From NCBI GenBank assembly GCA_031547305.1, contig JAVBSC010000033.1, positions 1-64,000 of the forward strand: a stretch of DNA of 64,000 nucleotides. Reading direction: 5' to 3'. This stretch comes from JAVBSC01 sp031547305. Its GTDB lineage: Bacteria > Desulfobacterota > Desulfovibrionia > Desulfovibrionales > Desulfovibrionaceae. The notes beneath the pieces are model-generated. The model did not search any database, had not been told where the DNA came from, and worked only from the letters and a program-made list of their open reading frames with translations. Made by a program: the position numbers and the translations under genes. Below, piece by piece: positions 43,955-52,826 of the stretch (position 1 is the first letter of the stretch; the number at the start of each line of letters is the position of its first letter).

Positions 43955-45037
43955 ATGACAAATCCTTATATAGGACTGCCGCCGGAAAATTACTGGCGTA
44001 CAGCGGTTGCCCAGTCCACTACGCCAGTGCCGAAAAAACTGTACTCCAAAAAATGGGAAATTAAACACGACGACAAGATAGCCACAGCCGGAAGCTGCTT
44101 TGCTCAACATATCGGCCAAAGATTGAAGCAAAGCGGTTTTTCCCTGCTGGATGCTGAGCCGGCGCCAGCTCCACACGTGCTTGATGTTAATGTTCAGAAA
44201 CGTTTTGGGTATTCTACCTATTCAGCTAGGTATGGCAATATATATACAACAAGACAACTTCTCCAGCTTGCTCGCGAAACATTCGGAGAATTTATTCCGC
44301 ATGATATAGTCTGGCAAGGACAGAATTGCAATTATTACGATGCCCTGAGACCAAATGTTGAACCAGACGGCCTGGAGTCTCCTGAGGAAGTCGCCGCGCA
44401 CCGTAAGTATCACCTTAGTCGCGTGCGTGAACTATTTGAGCGTATGGATGTATTCATTTTCACCATGGGATTGACAGAAGCATGGGAACACGGTTCGAAA
44501 GGCACTGTATATCCCACAGCCCCGGGGGTCATTGCGGGAGAGTATAATCCACAAGAATATATATTCAAAAATTATACCGCGGATGAAGTATACGCGGATT
44601 TCCTCGCTTTCCGCAATTTAATCCTCAAAACGCGCGCAAACGGAAATATGCCAAAATTTTTGTTGACGGTGTCGCCTGTTCCCCTCACAGCCACCGCCAG
44701 CGACAAACATGTTCTTGTGGCCACAATGCATTCGAAGAGTATTTTGCGTGCCGTCGCGGGAACACTGGCGAATTTGTTCCCAGACATTGATTATTTTCCT
44801 TCATTTGAGATTATTTGCAACCCTTGGGGACATGAATTGTTTTATGAAAAAAATCTGCGTTCAGTGACAAAACAAGGCGTCGATGCTGTCATGTGTGAAT
44901 TTTTTAAAGAACACGCGCTCAAAAATGGCGCTCCTCCCCAATCTCTGAAATTGGCATCACAAGAAATGATTGAAGATAATGTCATTTGCGAAGAAGCTAT
45001 CCTGGAAGCCTTTGCCGATGAGGGAGGAAAGCGGTGA
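43955..45037 (+). CDS. GSCFA domain protein
   Basis: The 360-residue protein carries the family name motif as AGSCFAQHIGQRLKQSG, then RYGNIYTTRQLLQLARE, FIFTMGLTEAW and FLTVSPVPLTAT. GSCFA proteins are SGNH-fold enzymes found in surface polysaccharide loci and are thought to act as esterases or acyltransferases on glycans; the reaction is not established. There is no signal peptide, so it acts in the cytoplasm like its neighbours. It is AT-rich compared with the flanks. It follows the giant gene by 207 bp, a gap with a weak TGAATAC/GTATTCA hairpin near 43762-43782 and no other gene, and overlaps the next gene by 4 bp (GTGA). Confidence 0.88.
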   Translation: MTNPYIGLPPENYWRTAVAQSTTPVPKKLYSKKWEIKHDDKIATAGSCFAQHIGQRLKQSGFSLLDAEPAPAPHVLDVNVQKRFGYSTYSARYGNIYTTRQLLQLARETFGEFIPHDIVWQGQNCNYYDALRPNVEPDGLESPEEVAAHRKYHLSRVRELFERMDVFIFTMGLTEAWEHGSKGTVYPTAPGVIAGEYNPQEYIFKNYTADEVYADFLAFRNLILKTRANGNMPKFLLTVSPVPLTATASDKHVLVATMHSKSILRAVAGTLANLFPDIDYFPSFEIICNPWGHELFYEKNLRSVTKQGVDAVMCEFFKEHALKNGAPPQSLKLASQEMIEDNVICEEAILEAFADEGGKR

Positions 45038-46524
45038 AAGTGCTTTTTGCCGGTAATTCACAGATGTCTTGCATAAAATTGGCATTTGACGCTTTTCCTG
45101 AAGTAATGAAAGATAGCTGCGTGTCTTTTTATATTGTTCCAGGCGGCCAGGGACCTCCATTTATCATTGAAAATAAAAAATTGAAAATTATCAGCCGTCA
45201 TGTAAATATAAAATTTCCCCCTAGAGTAACCCCTGAAACCGCCAAAGATGCTCAAATTGATAGCTACGATGCTATTATTGTAGGTGCGCTTGGGCACTAT
45301 GACGGAGGATTCTGCTTTGGAAACCCTGTATTGCATTGTGGTATTTTACAAAAATATTTGCCTAAGCACAATGAGCACAGCAATACTCCTATTTCTACTG
45401 TTCTATACAAAGAAATACTATATGCATACTTCTCCAAACAGCCAGGTTTTATCTTCTTGCGCGCCCTCAGAGAAAGTTTTACAGGAGTAATTATTGTCCA
45501 CCCCTTTCCTGTGCCGTCTGAGGTCATGAAAACGCACCCGGAGTGGGCACTAAATAAAATGTACAACGACCCGCTGGGTGCTCATGCTTTTTTTATGCAG
45601 TTGCGGGATGATTTTCTTGAAAAGGAATGCCGCGCAAACGAGGCAATTCTATTGCCGTATCCGCGGCCTGACTATCGAAAAAATCTTTTTGCTCCGGCTG
45701 ATATAATGCATTCAAGCGACGGATTGCATCCTAAACCAGAATATGGCTTGATGGTCTTGCGGCAAATCGCTGAAACGCTGGCGGCATGCGATAGGACACC
45801 AGTAGCTGTGTCGACATATGAAACTGCTCGGAGGGAGGCATGCACCATCTGTGGTTCCACCTCTTTCAAGTCCGCCTGGAATGGCCGCCTGAACAACGGC
45901 GTCCCGCCGCGTTGCGCTCAGTGCCTTTCCTGCGAACGCCACCGCGTCTTCAGGCGCGCCTTTGACGACATGCCCCCCGCTTGGTTCAGCGACAAGAATC
46001 TGTTGCAATTCTTCAATGATCCATCAGTGCCGGCCGAGCGCTTCGGAAAGACTGAAACCAGTATTTTCAATGGAACAAACCACCTCGATCTCCAGGCTAT
46101 CGACCGCCCGGACGCGTTCTACGACTGGGTGGTCTGCAATTATGTTCTTGAGCTCGTCGCTGACGATCAAAAAGCCATGCGCGAACTGCTGCGAATCATC
46201 AGGCCCGGAGGAGTGCTCTTGTTCTCTTATCCCAGCCCCATCTACCGCGAAAAAACAAATGATTGGGGGTATCCTGACGAAAATCGCGCCCACCATTACC
46301 GCACATATGGCCGCGACGCCATCGCAACGCGCTTTGCGGATGCTTTTGCCGGCTGGTATGTATTGTCTTATCAAAACGATGACCCAGTGACCAACACCCC
46401 GGACATATGCTATTTCGCCACCCGCGATCCGCTGAAATTCGCCGAACTCCGGGATCGCCAGAATTGGGAAGTCATAATATCGCAAGACTCAACTCCGCAG
46501 GCGCCAGCAAGTGACCACCTCTGA
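45034..46524 (+). CDS. SGNH hydrolase-like domain fused to a zinc-ribbon methyltransferase
   Basis: The protein has 496 residues. Residues 1-260 look like an SGNH/GDSL fold: GNSQM near the N-terminus supplies the Ser and SSDGLHPKPEYG supplies the Asp-x-x-His pair. Residues 270-490 are a SAM methyltransferase beginning CTICGSTSFKSAWNGRL and nearly identical to module 3 of the giant upstream protein. The start is GTG at 45034, overlapping the GSCFA stop. The N-domain is AT-rich and the C-domain GC-rich, a recent-looking join. The copied module ends at 46500; only seven further codons (APASDHL) follow before the stop, which lies inside the tail of another gene. The natural C-terminus may therefore be lost. 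Confidence 0.85.
   Translation: MKVLFAGNSQMSCIKLAFDAFPEVMKDSCVSFYIVPGGQGPPFIIENKKLKIISRHVNIKFPPRVTPETAKDAQIDSYDAIIVGALGHYDGGFCFGNPVLHCGILQKYLPKHNEHSNTPISTVLYKEILYAYFSKQPGFIFLRALRESFTGVIIVHPFPVPSEVMKTHPEWALNKMYNDPLGAHAFFMQLRDDFLEKECRANEAILLPYPRPDYRKNLFAPADIMHSSDGLHPKPEYGLMVLRQIAETLAACDRTPVAVSTYETARREACTICGSTSFKSAWNGRLNNGVPPRCAQCLSCERHRVFRRAFDDMPPAWFSDKNLLQFFNDPSVPAERFGKTETSIFNGTNHLDLQAIDRPDAFYDWVVCNYVLELVADDQKAMRELLRIIRPGGVLLFSYPSPIYREKTNDWGYPDENRAHHYRTYGRDAIATRFADAFAGWYVLSYQNDDPVTNTPDICYFATRDPLKFAELRDRQNWEVIISQDSTPQAPASDHL
45841..46500 (+). repeat. Zinc-ribbon methyltransferase module, copy 2 (660 bp)
   Basis: This is the second copy of 42188-42847. Homology stops abruptly at CCGCAG (46495-46500), exactly where sequence of a different coding frame begins. 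Confidence 0.92.
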
Positions 46525-46567
46525 CGTGGCCGTGGCCAAGGCCGGCGTGTCCGCTCTGGGTAAGTAG
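46505..46567 (+). pseudogene. 3' tail of an unidentified gene, in another frame than the preceding CDS
   Basis: In the frame ending TAG at 46565 the sequence reads QQVTTSDVAVAKAGVSALGK, with strongly GC-rich, GTG/GCC-biased codons like the surrounding genome and unlike the island. It ends 35 bp before a very strong hairpin. I take it as the remaining 3' end of a gene whose body was replaced by the modular island. I cannot name the family. Confidence 0.4.
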
Positions 46568-46602
46568 CCATACTTTGGGACAACCCGTAACCTGATTGCG
46601 AA

Positions 46603-46640
46603 CGAAACCCGGATCCGGCTGGCGCCGGATCCGGGTTTCG
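46603..46640 (+). terminator. Strong hairpin terminator at the right edge of the island
   Basis: CGAAACCCGGATCCGGC (46603-46619) pairs perfectly over 17 bp with 46624-46640 around the loop TGGC, followed by GCGTTTGTC. It presumably belonged to the gene whose tail lies at 46505-46567 and now ends the island transcript. Confidence 0.75.
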
Positions 46641-46689
46641 CGTTTGTCAGAGCGTGGCAACTTTAAGACGCCCGGTTCAGCCTTTCTAA

Positions 46690-46717
46690 TTGAGCCTCTC
46701 ACATTTTCCATTATGCT
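46690..46717 (+). promoter_or_regulatory. Possible sigma-70 promoter for the receptor diguanylate cyclase
   Basis: TTGAGC, a 16-bp spacer and TATGCT lie 57 bp before the ATG at 46774. Each box matches the consensus at four of six positions. Confidence 0.3.
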
Positions 46718-46773
46718 TAAATAGAGTGACGCATACCCCATAATGCATAACCCCATATTCCAAGGGCGAAACC

Positions 46774-48993
46774 ATGCGGAACCATACATTCATTGCGGGC
46801 GTCATGCTCTTTGCGTTTCTCTCGAACGCGCCGGACGCGTTTGCGGAAACCCCTTCAGGCCATGCATATTATGCGGAAATCCCCGGCGTAACGCGGGAAG
46901 AGGCGGAAGGCGTTGAGCGCCTGAAACGCGTGCGTCCTCAGGGGCTCACCTACGCAATGCTTTACTCCGACTCCTCGTTTATTGAGGTTAACGGCGAAAT
47001 CGGCGGCGTCACCCGGCTCTTCTGCAAGGAACTGAGCAAACTGTTCGGCATACCGGTTACGCCCAGGCTGGTTGAATGGAACACTCTGATAACCGGGCTG
47101 GACAATTACGATTTCGATTTGAGCGGAGAGCTGACGGCCACCCCGCAACGACGCGAGAAATACAGAATGAGCGCCCCGATGATGGAGAGGGTGTTTACGG
47201 TGTTTCACAGCACGGACCGGGAGGACCTGGACCTCATCAACAGCAAGATAACGTTGCGCTACGGCTTTTTCAAGGACAGCGTCACCTTTGAGCGGGTATC
47301 CGCCACTTCGGCCGTGCCGTTCGTATCCGTTTTTGTGGAAAATATCCGGGAAGCGGCGGAGGCTCTGCAAGACAACGCCATCGACGCCTTTATCAGCGAA
47401 GGCGAAATGGATTCCCTTTTTGAGGATTACGACGGCATTACCTACCAGGAATACTACCCTTTGCTCTACACCTCGGTCTCGCTGGCCTCGGCCAATCCAG
47501 ACGTTTATCCGCTGATAGACGTTTTCCAGAAATATCTTGACCACGGCGGCATGAGCAGGGTGTCCGCAATGCATGCGGAAGGCAAAGCCGAATATTTGCG
47601 GCACAAGTTTCTCCGGCAATTGAGCGAGGAAGAAAGGAAATATGTGGAGGAACACCTTGCGCCGGGCAGGGCAATCAAGTTGGCCGCGGAACACGACAAT
47701 TACCCGGCCAGCTTTTACAACAAGCAGGAGCGGCGCTGGCAGGGGATCGCCCATGACATCATAGCGGCAATCACGCACCTGACAGGCTTGCAGTTTGAAA
47801 TAGTCAACACGCCGGATACGCCCTGGCTTTCGCTTCGGGAAACCCTGGAAAACGGCAAGGCGGCCATGGTTACGGAACTGATGCCTACAAGAAAAAGGCA
47901 GGGGCGCTTCCTGTGGCCCAGGGCTCCCTATATGACGGATAATTACGCGCTGCTCTCCCTCACAACCACGCCCGACATCACTGTTCAGCAGGTTTTCGTG
48001 TCAAGGGTGGGGCTGATACGCGGAAGCTCCCATGAAGAGGCCTTTCACCAGATTTTTCCGGATCACGCCAATACAGTGGACTACGCCACATCTAGGGAGG
48101 CCTTCAACGCGATGGAAAACGGGGATGTGGACCTGGTCATGATGACCAAAAATCTGCTGCTCAGCGTAACGCATTACAGTGAGCGTCCGGGATTCAAGGT
48201 GAATTTATCCCTGAACCTTCCCAGCGACTCCTATTTCGGGTTCAACGCCAAGGAATCCCTCTTGCGCGGCATAATGGACAAAGCGCAGAACATCGTGGAC
48301 TGCGAGGCCATTGCCGAACAATGGCAAAGGAAAACCTTTGATTATGAAAAAAAGATCGCCCGGGCTAGAGTGTTTTATTTTATCAGCATATTCATACTGT
48401 TGCTGGCGGTGCTGGTACTGCTGCTGGCGCTTTCCCGCAAAAAAGAACGCCGGTCCAGCCGCCTCAGCAGGCTGGACCATCTTACACGGCTCCCGAACCG
48501 GCGGCATTTTGACGAACAAATGCACACGGAATGGAACAGGGCGATGAAAGAGCGCCTGAATCTGAGCCTGCTGACTGTTGACATTGATAACTTCAAACAG
48601 TTCAACGACACTTACGGGCATCAGCAGGGGGACGCCGTGCTGCACGCTGTGGCCAGGGTATTCGAGGGCATGATGGTGCGCCGCTCAGACCTTGTGGCGC
48701 GTACTGGCGGGGAGGAATTCTCCGCGCTGCTGCCCAACACGGACCGTGACGGAGCCCTGCTGGTGGCGGAAAAAATGCGGACCGCCGTGGAGGCTGCCAC
48801 AGTGAAAAACATTGAGGACGGGAAACCGCTTGCCGTTACTGTAAGCATCGGCCTGGCCAGCCTTAAGCCTGGTCCCGGCGACAGCATTGAGGGGCTGACG
48901 GCCTGTTCCGACCAGGCCTTGTACGCGGCGAAACAGAGCGGCCGCAACCGCGTGTGCGCGTGGCCCGCATGCCCAGCCGCCAGAGCGGGATAA
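46774..48993 (+). CDS. Membrane diguanylate cyclase with two periplasmic substrate-binding domains
   Basis: The protein has 739 residues. A signal peptide (MRNHTFIAGVMLFAFLSNAPDAFA) is followed by two SBP_bac_3-like domains, about residues 45-265 and 285-520 (AEHDNYPASFYNKQERRWQGIAHDIIAAI starts the second). A membrane helix (VFYFISIFILLLAVLVLLLALS, about 535-556) leads to a GGDEF domain with LTRLPNRRHFDEQM, DNFKQFNDTYGHQQGD and active-site GGEEF near residue 645. RRSD five residues upstream is an intact inhibitory site. It should bind amino acids or similar small solutes outside and make c-di-GMP inside. It is a single-gene unit flanked by hairpins. Confidence 0.92.
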   Translation: MRNHTFIAGVMLFAFLSNAPDAFAETPSGHAYYAEIPGVTREEAEGVERLKRVRPQGLTYAMLYSDSSFIEVNGEIGGVTRLFCKELSKLFGIPVTPRLVEWNTLITGLDNYDFDLSGELTATPQRREKYRMSAPMMERVFTVFHSTDREDLDLINSKITLRYGFFKDSVTFERVSATSAVPFVSVFVENIREAAEALQDNAIDAFISEGEMDSLFEDYDGITYQEYYPLLYTSVSLASANPDVYPLIDVFQKYLDHGGMSRVSAMHAEGKAEYLRHKFLRQLSEEERKYVEEHLAPGRAIKLAAEHDNYPASFYNKQERRWQGIAHDIIAAITHLTGLQFEIVNTPDTPWLSLRETLENGKAAMVTELMPTRKRQGRFLWPRAPYMTDNYALLSLTTTPDITVQQVFVSRVGLIRGSSHEEAFHQIFPDHANTVDYATSREAFNAMENGDVDLVMMTKNLLLSVTHYSERPGFKVNLSLNLPSDSYFGFNAKESLLRGIMDKAQNIVDCEAIAEQWQRKTFDYEKKIARARVFYFISIFILLLAVLVLLLALSRKKERRSSRLSRLDHLTRLPNRRHFDEQMHTEWNRAMKERLNLSLLTVDIDNFKQFNDTYGHQQGDAVLHAVARVFEGMMVRRSDLVARTGGEEFSALLPNTDRDGALLVAEKMRTAVEAATVKNIEDGKPLAVTVSIGLASLKPGPGDSIEGLTACSDQALYAAKQSGRNRVCAWPACPAARAG

Positions 48994-49063
48994 ACATTTT
49001 CAATGTCAATTTGTTCTGACGACGTGACTTTTCCCTTGCTCGCCATCGCTCCGCCAAAATCAA

Positions 49064-49210
49064 ACGGGTTGCGTGTAAAAACGCAACCCGTCGGATTGAT
49101 GGCAAACCCCGCAAGGCCGGGTTTTGCAAGGCACGTCCGCTGTTTAGATTCCGCTTCAGCGCGGCTGGCTTTTACGCCGCGCGCGCCCGTGGATGGATGG
49201 CGGGCGCGCG
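49064..49210. terminator. Two hairpins in the convergent gap after the diguanylate cyclase
   Basis: ACGGGTTGCGT (49064-49074) pairs with 49081-49091; on the minus strand it is followed by TTGATTTT. CGCGCGCCCG (49180-49189) pairs with CGGGCGCGCG (49201-49210), only 11 bp after the solute-binding protein stop. Together they can end transcripts from both sides. Nothing else is seen in the gap 48994-49220. Confidence 0.5.
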
Positions 49211-49220
49211 GTCGTCCATA

Positions 49221-50486
49221 TTACTGCAGCGCGAGCGCGTCTACTATTTTGGGCTGGTAGGAATCCAGAATCTGCTTGATCGGCCTGTCGGAGGAAATAA
49301 TCTCCTGAATGGCGGTAGTGACGATCGTGCCCAGTTTCGCATAGTTCGGGCCGTAGCAGGGAGCCAGGGTATACGGCACCGCGTACCGCATGGTGCCCTG
49401 GCGACCTTTGTCCTCAAAGCAGCCCGGAGCCAGTTCCTTGTAGTTGCTCACAGGGGGCAAAAAGCCAGCCGGGTCCAGGTACTTGGTCAGGGCGGACTGG
49501 CTGGCGGTGAGATATTCCACAAACTTCGCCGCGGCTTCCTTGTGCTTGGTGGCCCGGAGCACCACAAGAGTATGGGCGTGCGGCGACGAGACGCGCTTGC
49601 CGGAGGGACCGAGAGGCATGGGGGCCACGCCCCAGGTTTCCTCATATTCCTGGTCGGTCATGGTCTTGTTGAAGGCCTTCATAAAGCCGCGATGCTGGAC
49701 GTTGTCAACGGCGAAAAGCAGCCGGCCCTGGGCGGCCATGGGGCGGAATTCGCCGTATCTTTTGCCGGGCAGGGTGTAGCCCTCCTTGATCATCCGGCGT
49801 TCCCACTCCCCAAACTGCGCCATGGCCGGGCTGTTGAACTTGGATGTCTTGCCGTCCAGCACTTTATATTCAAACAAGTTCATAAAGTTCCACTGATGGT
49901 CGAAGCCCACGGAGCGGATCGTTGTGTCCAACTGGAATCCTATAAGATCCTTGATCTCCGCCTTGCCCTTTTTCATCATGGCTTCCATTTCCTCAAGCGT
50001 CTTGGGAGGGGCGTCATAGCCGAGCTGCTTGAGCAGCTTTTTGTTGTAGAAGAAGGTGATGGAGTTGGGGGCAAAGACAATCCCGGCGTGTTTTCCATTA
50101 TAGAGAACCAGATCGTAAAACTCCTTGACCAGGCTGTCGGTGAACTTCTTGTCGAATATTTCCTCGGCCGAGTATACGGCGCCTGTGGATTGCAGCACCA
50201 CGGCGTCGCCGTCCTGCACCTGGGCCACGTCCGGCGCGTTGCTGGCCAGGTTGGCCATGACCAGCTGGTTGCGGATGTTATCCACCGACATGCCGATATT
50301 TTTGATTTTAATGCCGGGATTGTCCTTTTCAAAGTCTTCTATGACTTTGTAAATGGACTTCATGGATTCGTCGGTCGTGGAAAAGTTCAGGAAGCTGAGT
50401 TCAATGGGGGCGTCAGCCGCCAAAGCCCGAACGCTCATGCCGCAGACCATGAACAAGGCCAGAACCAGAGAGAACAATTTACGCAT
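49221..50486 (-). CDS. ABC-type sugar solute-binding protein (extracellular family 1)
   Basis: The protein has 421 residues, with a Sec signal MRKLFSLVLALFMVCGMSVRALAA and no lipobox. The mature protein has family 1 features: DFEKDNPGIKIKNIGMSVDNIRNQL, ASNAPDVAQVQDG, FAPNSITFFYNKKLLKQLGYDAPPKTLEEMEAM, and a C-terminal MRYAVPYTLAPCYGPNY. It would bind an oligosaccharide or glycerol-phosphate-like ligand in the periplasm. No permease or ATPase gene lies nearby, so it must use components encoded elsewhere or be an orphan. It is the second gene of an apparent unit after the GH31 glycosidase (gap 78 bp). Confidence 0.9.
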   Translation of the reverse strand: MRKLFSLVLALFMVCGMSVRALAADAPIELSFLNFSTTDESMKSIYKVIEDFEKDNPGIKIKNIGMSVDNIRNQLVMANLASNAPDVAQVQDGDAVVLQSTGAVYSAEEIFDKKFTDSLVKEFYDLVLYNGKHAGIVFAPNSITFFYNKKLLKQLGYDAPPKTLEEMEAMMKKGKAEIKDLIGFQLDTTIRSVGFDHQWNFMNLFEYKVLDGKTSKFNSPAMAQFGEWERRMIKEGYTLPGKRYGEFRPMAAQGRLLFAVDNVQHRGFMKAFNKTMTDQEYEETWGVAPMPLGPSGKRVSSPHAHTLVVLRATKHKEAAAKFVEYLTASQSALTKYLDPAGFLPPVSNYKELAPGCFEDKGRQGTMRYAVPYTLAPCYGPNYAKLGTIVTTAIQEIISSDRPIKQILDSYQPKIVDALALQ

Positions 50487-50564
50487 GGTGTTTCCTCACA
50501 AATTGTTGACTTGATGGATTTGCTGATAAATCGGGCCATTTTGACAATACAAGACAAAAATATC

Positions 50565-52682
50565 TCACTTGGTCCAGACATCCGGCGCCAGGATCTTCTT
50601 GCCAACAAGCGCGCAAGAGCAAACCGGACCATAGGGGACATGCCCGGCCAGGCGGTTTTTCTCCGTAAGCTCACCGGTATGCCGCACCACAGGCCCCACG
50701 GGCATAAGGGTCCCCTCGCGCACGTAAACGGGCATGCGATCCAGCGGCACAGTCTCTTCAACGGTCACGCCGCCATCGCGGGGCGCGCCGGTCCAGAAAT
50801 CGCGCCACAGCCCAAGCGGCAGGCGGTAGCGGACCCGCCCGCCGGGCCGCAGCACCGGGGCCGCGAATATCGAGTCCCCCAGCATGTACTGCGTTTCAAA
50901 GCTCCACAAGGCGGCTTCGCCGGGAAAGGCCAGAGCCATGGAACGCATCACCGGCAGGCCGCTTTGGGCAGCGGCGGCGCAGCATTCCTGAAGGTATGGA
51001 ATGAGGCGGTAGCGCAAGCCTATCATGGCCCGGCAGACTTTTTCCGCTTCCGGCCCGTAAGCCCACGGCTCGCGCGGGCCGATGCCGTGATAGCGCATAT
51101 GCGAGCAAAACACCGCCGCCTGGGTCCAGCGGCTGAACAGCTCCGGATCCGGCTGGTCGCCGTAAAATCCGCCTATGTCAGTTGAATAATACGGGCAACC
51201 GCTCATACCCCAAGACAGGCCGCCCAGAATCGCGGCCGTAAGGGCGTGCCAGGTGGAGCCGGTGTCGCCGGCCCACTGCATGGGCGCGCGCTGGCTGCCC
51301 GCCCAGCCGGAGCGCGACCAGTTCAGGGCGTTAGCGCCGTGGTACTCGCGCGAGGCCTCATAAACGCACAGGTTGTATAACAGGGAGTAGATGTTGTGCA
51401 GGCGCCCGCCGTCGTCGCCGTTAAAGGCGCGCATATCCTCAAGCACCTGCTCGCCGAAGTCGGATTTTATGGCGTCCACGCCCTGCTCAAAAATCCGGCG
51501 GTGCTCATTTTTCCAAAACTCGTAGGCTTCCGGATTGGTAAAGTCGATCAGGCCGCTGGGCGGCAATTGGGTGAGCACTTCGCCAAAGGGGGTCGGATCG
51601 AACTCGTAGCGGTAGGGTTTGCCAGCCGCATCAAGCAAAAAATATCCTTTATCCGCGTATTCCTGATAACGCGGGTGGTTGACCGAAACCAGCGGGTATT
51701 CCCAGACGCAGATTTTGTAACCCAAGGCCTTGAGCTTGGCGCAAAAGGCCTTGGGGTCGGCATAGCGAGAGGGATCCCAGTAGAAATGAAAACGGGTGTC
51801 CGTATCCTGCCAGGCCCGGCCGTCAATGGTGATCACATCGCAGGGAATGTCCTTTTCGCGCATGATTGAAGCCGCGGCCAGCGTTTCGTCCGGGGTGCGG
51901 TAATAGGCCTTGGAAAGCCACAGGCCCAGGCTCCAGAGCGGAGCCGGCTCCGAACGGCCGGTAAGCGCGGTGTAGCGTTCCAGTATGCCGGCCGGGGATT
52001 CCGCCGCAATAAAGAAAATATCCAGCTTTTTATCCGGCACGTCCAGACACAGGCTGTGGTTGGACCATTCAGGATAACCCACGCCAACGCGCAGGCGGGA
52101 CGAGGTGTTTACAAACACCCCCCAGCCGCCCGGGCTCCAGAGGAAGGGGCAGTTCTTATAGGCCGCCGCGCTGTTCGCGCCCAAGGCGTCCTCATTCCAC
52201 AAGTCCATGAGCAGGCCGCGCCGGTTCAACTGGCCGAATTTTTCGCCGCCGCCGTAAACCGGGTGGTCAAAAGGAAGCCCCAGGGTCACAAACCAACCCT
52301 GCTTCGTTCTGGCCAGCGGGGGCAACCGAAAGCGCCGCACAAAATGAGCATCCTGGGTCACCGGCAAAACCTCTCCGCCCGGTCCGGACAGGCTGAAGGT
52401 CATATGCTCTCCCCTGCCAACGGCCAGACTGTATTCCCCGGCCCGGCAAATATAAGCGGCGGCGGTTTCTCCCACAGCGATCGCGGAGCATTCTTCCCGG
52501 CCGACCACCATCGGATAATCCGGCAGGGAAAAATCCCCCAGGGTCGCCCGGAAAACCCCCGGACCATGGGCGATTATTTGTACTTCACCAGCATCGCCTT
52601 CAAAAACAGCCCTGTTGCCTGAAACGCTTTTAAGCCTGGCGCCTCCCAGGCCGGCCAGCTTGTCCGGAAAAAACATATCCAC
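50565..52682 (-). CDS. Glycoside hydrolase family 31 (alpha-glucosidase/alpha-xylosidase-type)
   Basis: The 705-residue protein has the GH31 layout: an N-terminal beta-sandwich (YGGGEKFGQLNRRG), the (beta/alpha)8 barrel with nucleophile Asp in DAIKSDFGEQV, and the acid/base segment APMQWAGDTGSTW, in which Asp of GD is the proton donor. GCPYYSTDIGGF follows. It has no signal peptide, so it is cytoplasmic and would cleave imported alpha-linked sugars. KSDFGE resembles YicI-type alpha-xylosidases (KTDFGE) more than maltases; the substrate cannot be fixed. It is divergent from a LysR gene and precedes a sugar-binding protein gene, so it probably forms part of a small carbohydrate-use unit. Confidence 0.92.
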   Translation of the reverse strand: MDMFFPDKLAGLGGARLKSVSGNRAVFEGDAGEVQIIAHGPGVFRATLGDFSLPDYPMVVGREECSAIAVGETAAAYICRAGEYSLAVGRGEHMTFSLSGPGGEVLPVTQDAHFVRRFRLPPLARTKQGWFVTLGLPFDHPVYGGGEKFGQLNRRGLLMDLWNEDALGANSAAAYKNCPFLWSPGGWGVFVNTSSRLRVGVGYPEWSNHSLCLDVPDKKLDIFFIAAESPAGILERYTALTGRSEPAPLWSLGLWLSKAYYRTPDETLAAASIMREKDIPCDVITIDGRAWQDTDTRFHFYWDPSRYADPKAFCAKLKALGYKICVWEYPLVSVNHPRYQEYADKGYFLLDAAGKPYRYEFDPTPFGEVLTQLPPSGLIDFTNPEAYEFWKNEHRRIFEQGVDAIKSDFGEQVLEDMRAFNGDDGGRLHNIYSLLYNLCVYEASREYHGANALNWSRSGWAGSQRAPMQWAGDTGSTWHALTAAILGGLSWGMSGCPYYSTDIGGFYGDQPDPELFSRWTQAAVFCSHMRYHGIGPREPWAYGPEAEKVCRAMIGLRYRLIPYLQECCAAAAQSGLPVMRSMALAFPGEAALWSFETQYMLGDSIFAAPVLRPGGRVRYRLPLGLWRDFWTGAPRDGGVTVEETVPLDRMPVYVREGTLMPVGPVVRHTGELTEKNRLAGHVPYGPVCSCALVGKKILAPDVWTK

Positions 52683-52826
52683 TCCCAGCGTTAAAACGTG
52701 ATACTCAAAACCAGCTTATGGTGGTACAAAAAAGACGCGCTTCAGGCAAAGCAATAATTTCCATGCCGTATGCAAATTATTGTTGGCCTGTACTTCCGGC
52801 GGCGGTAAGGCTACAAGGGACTAAGC

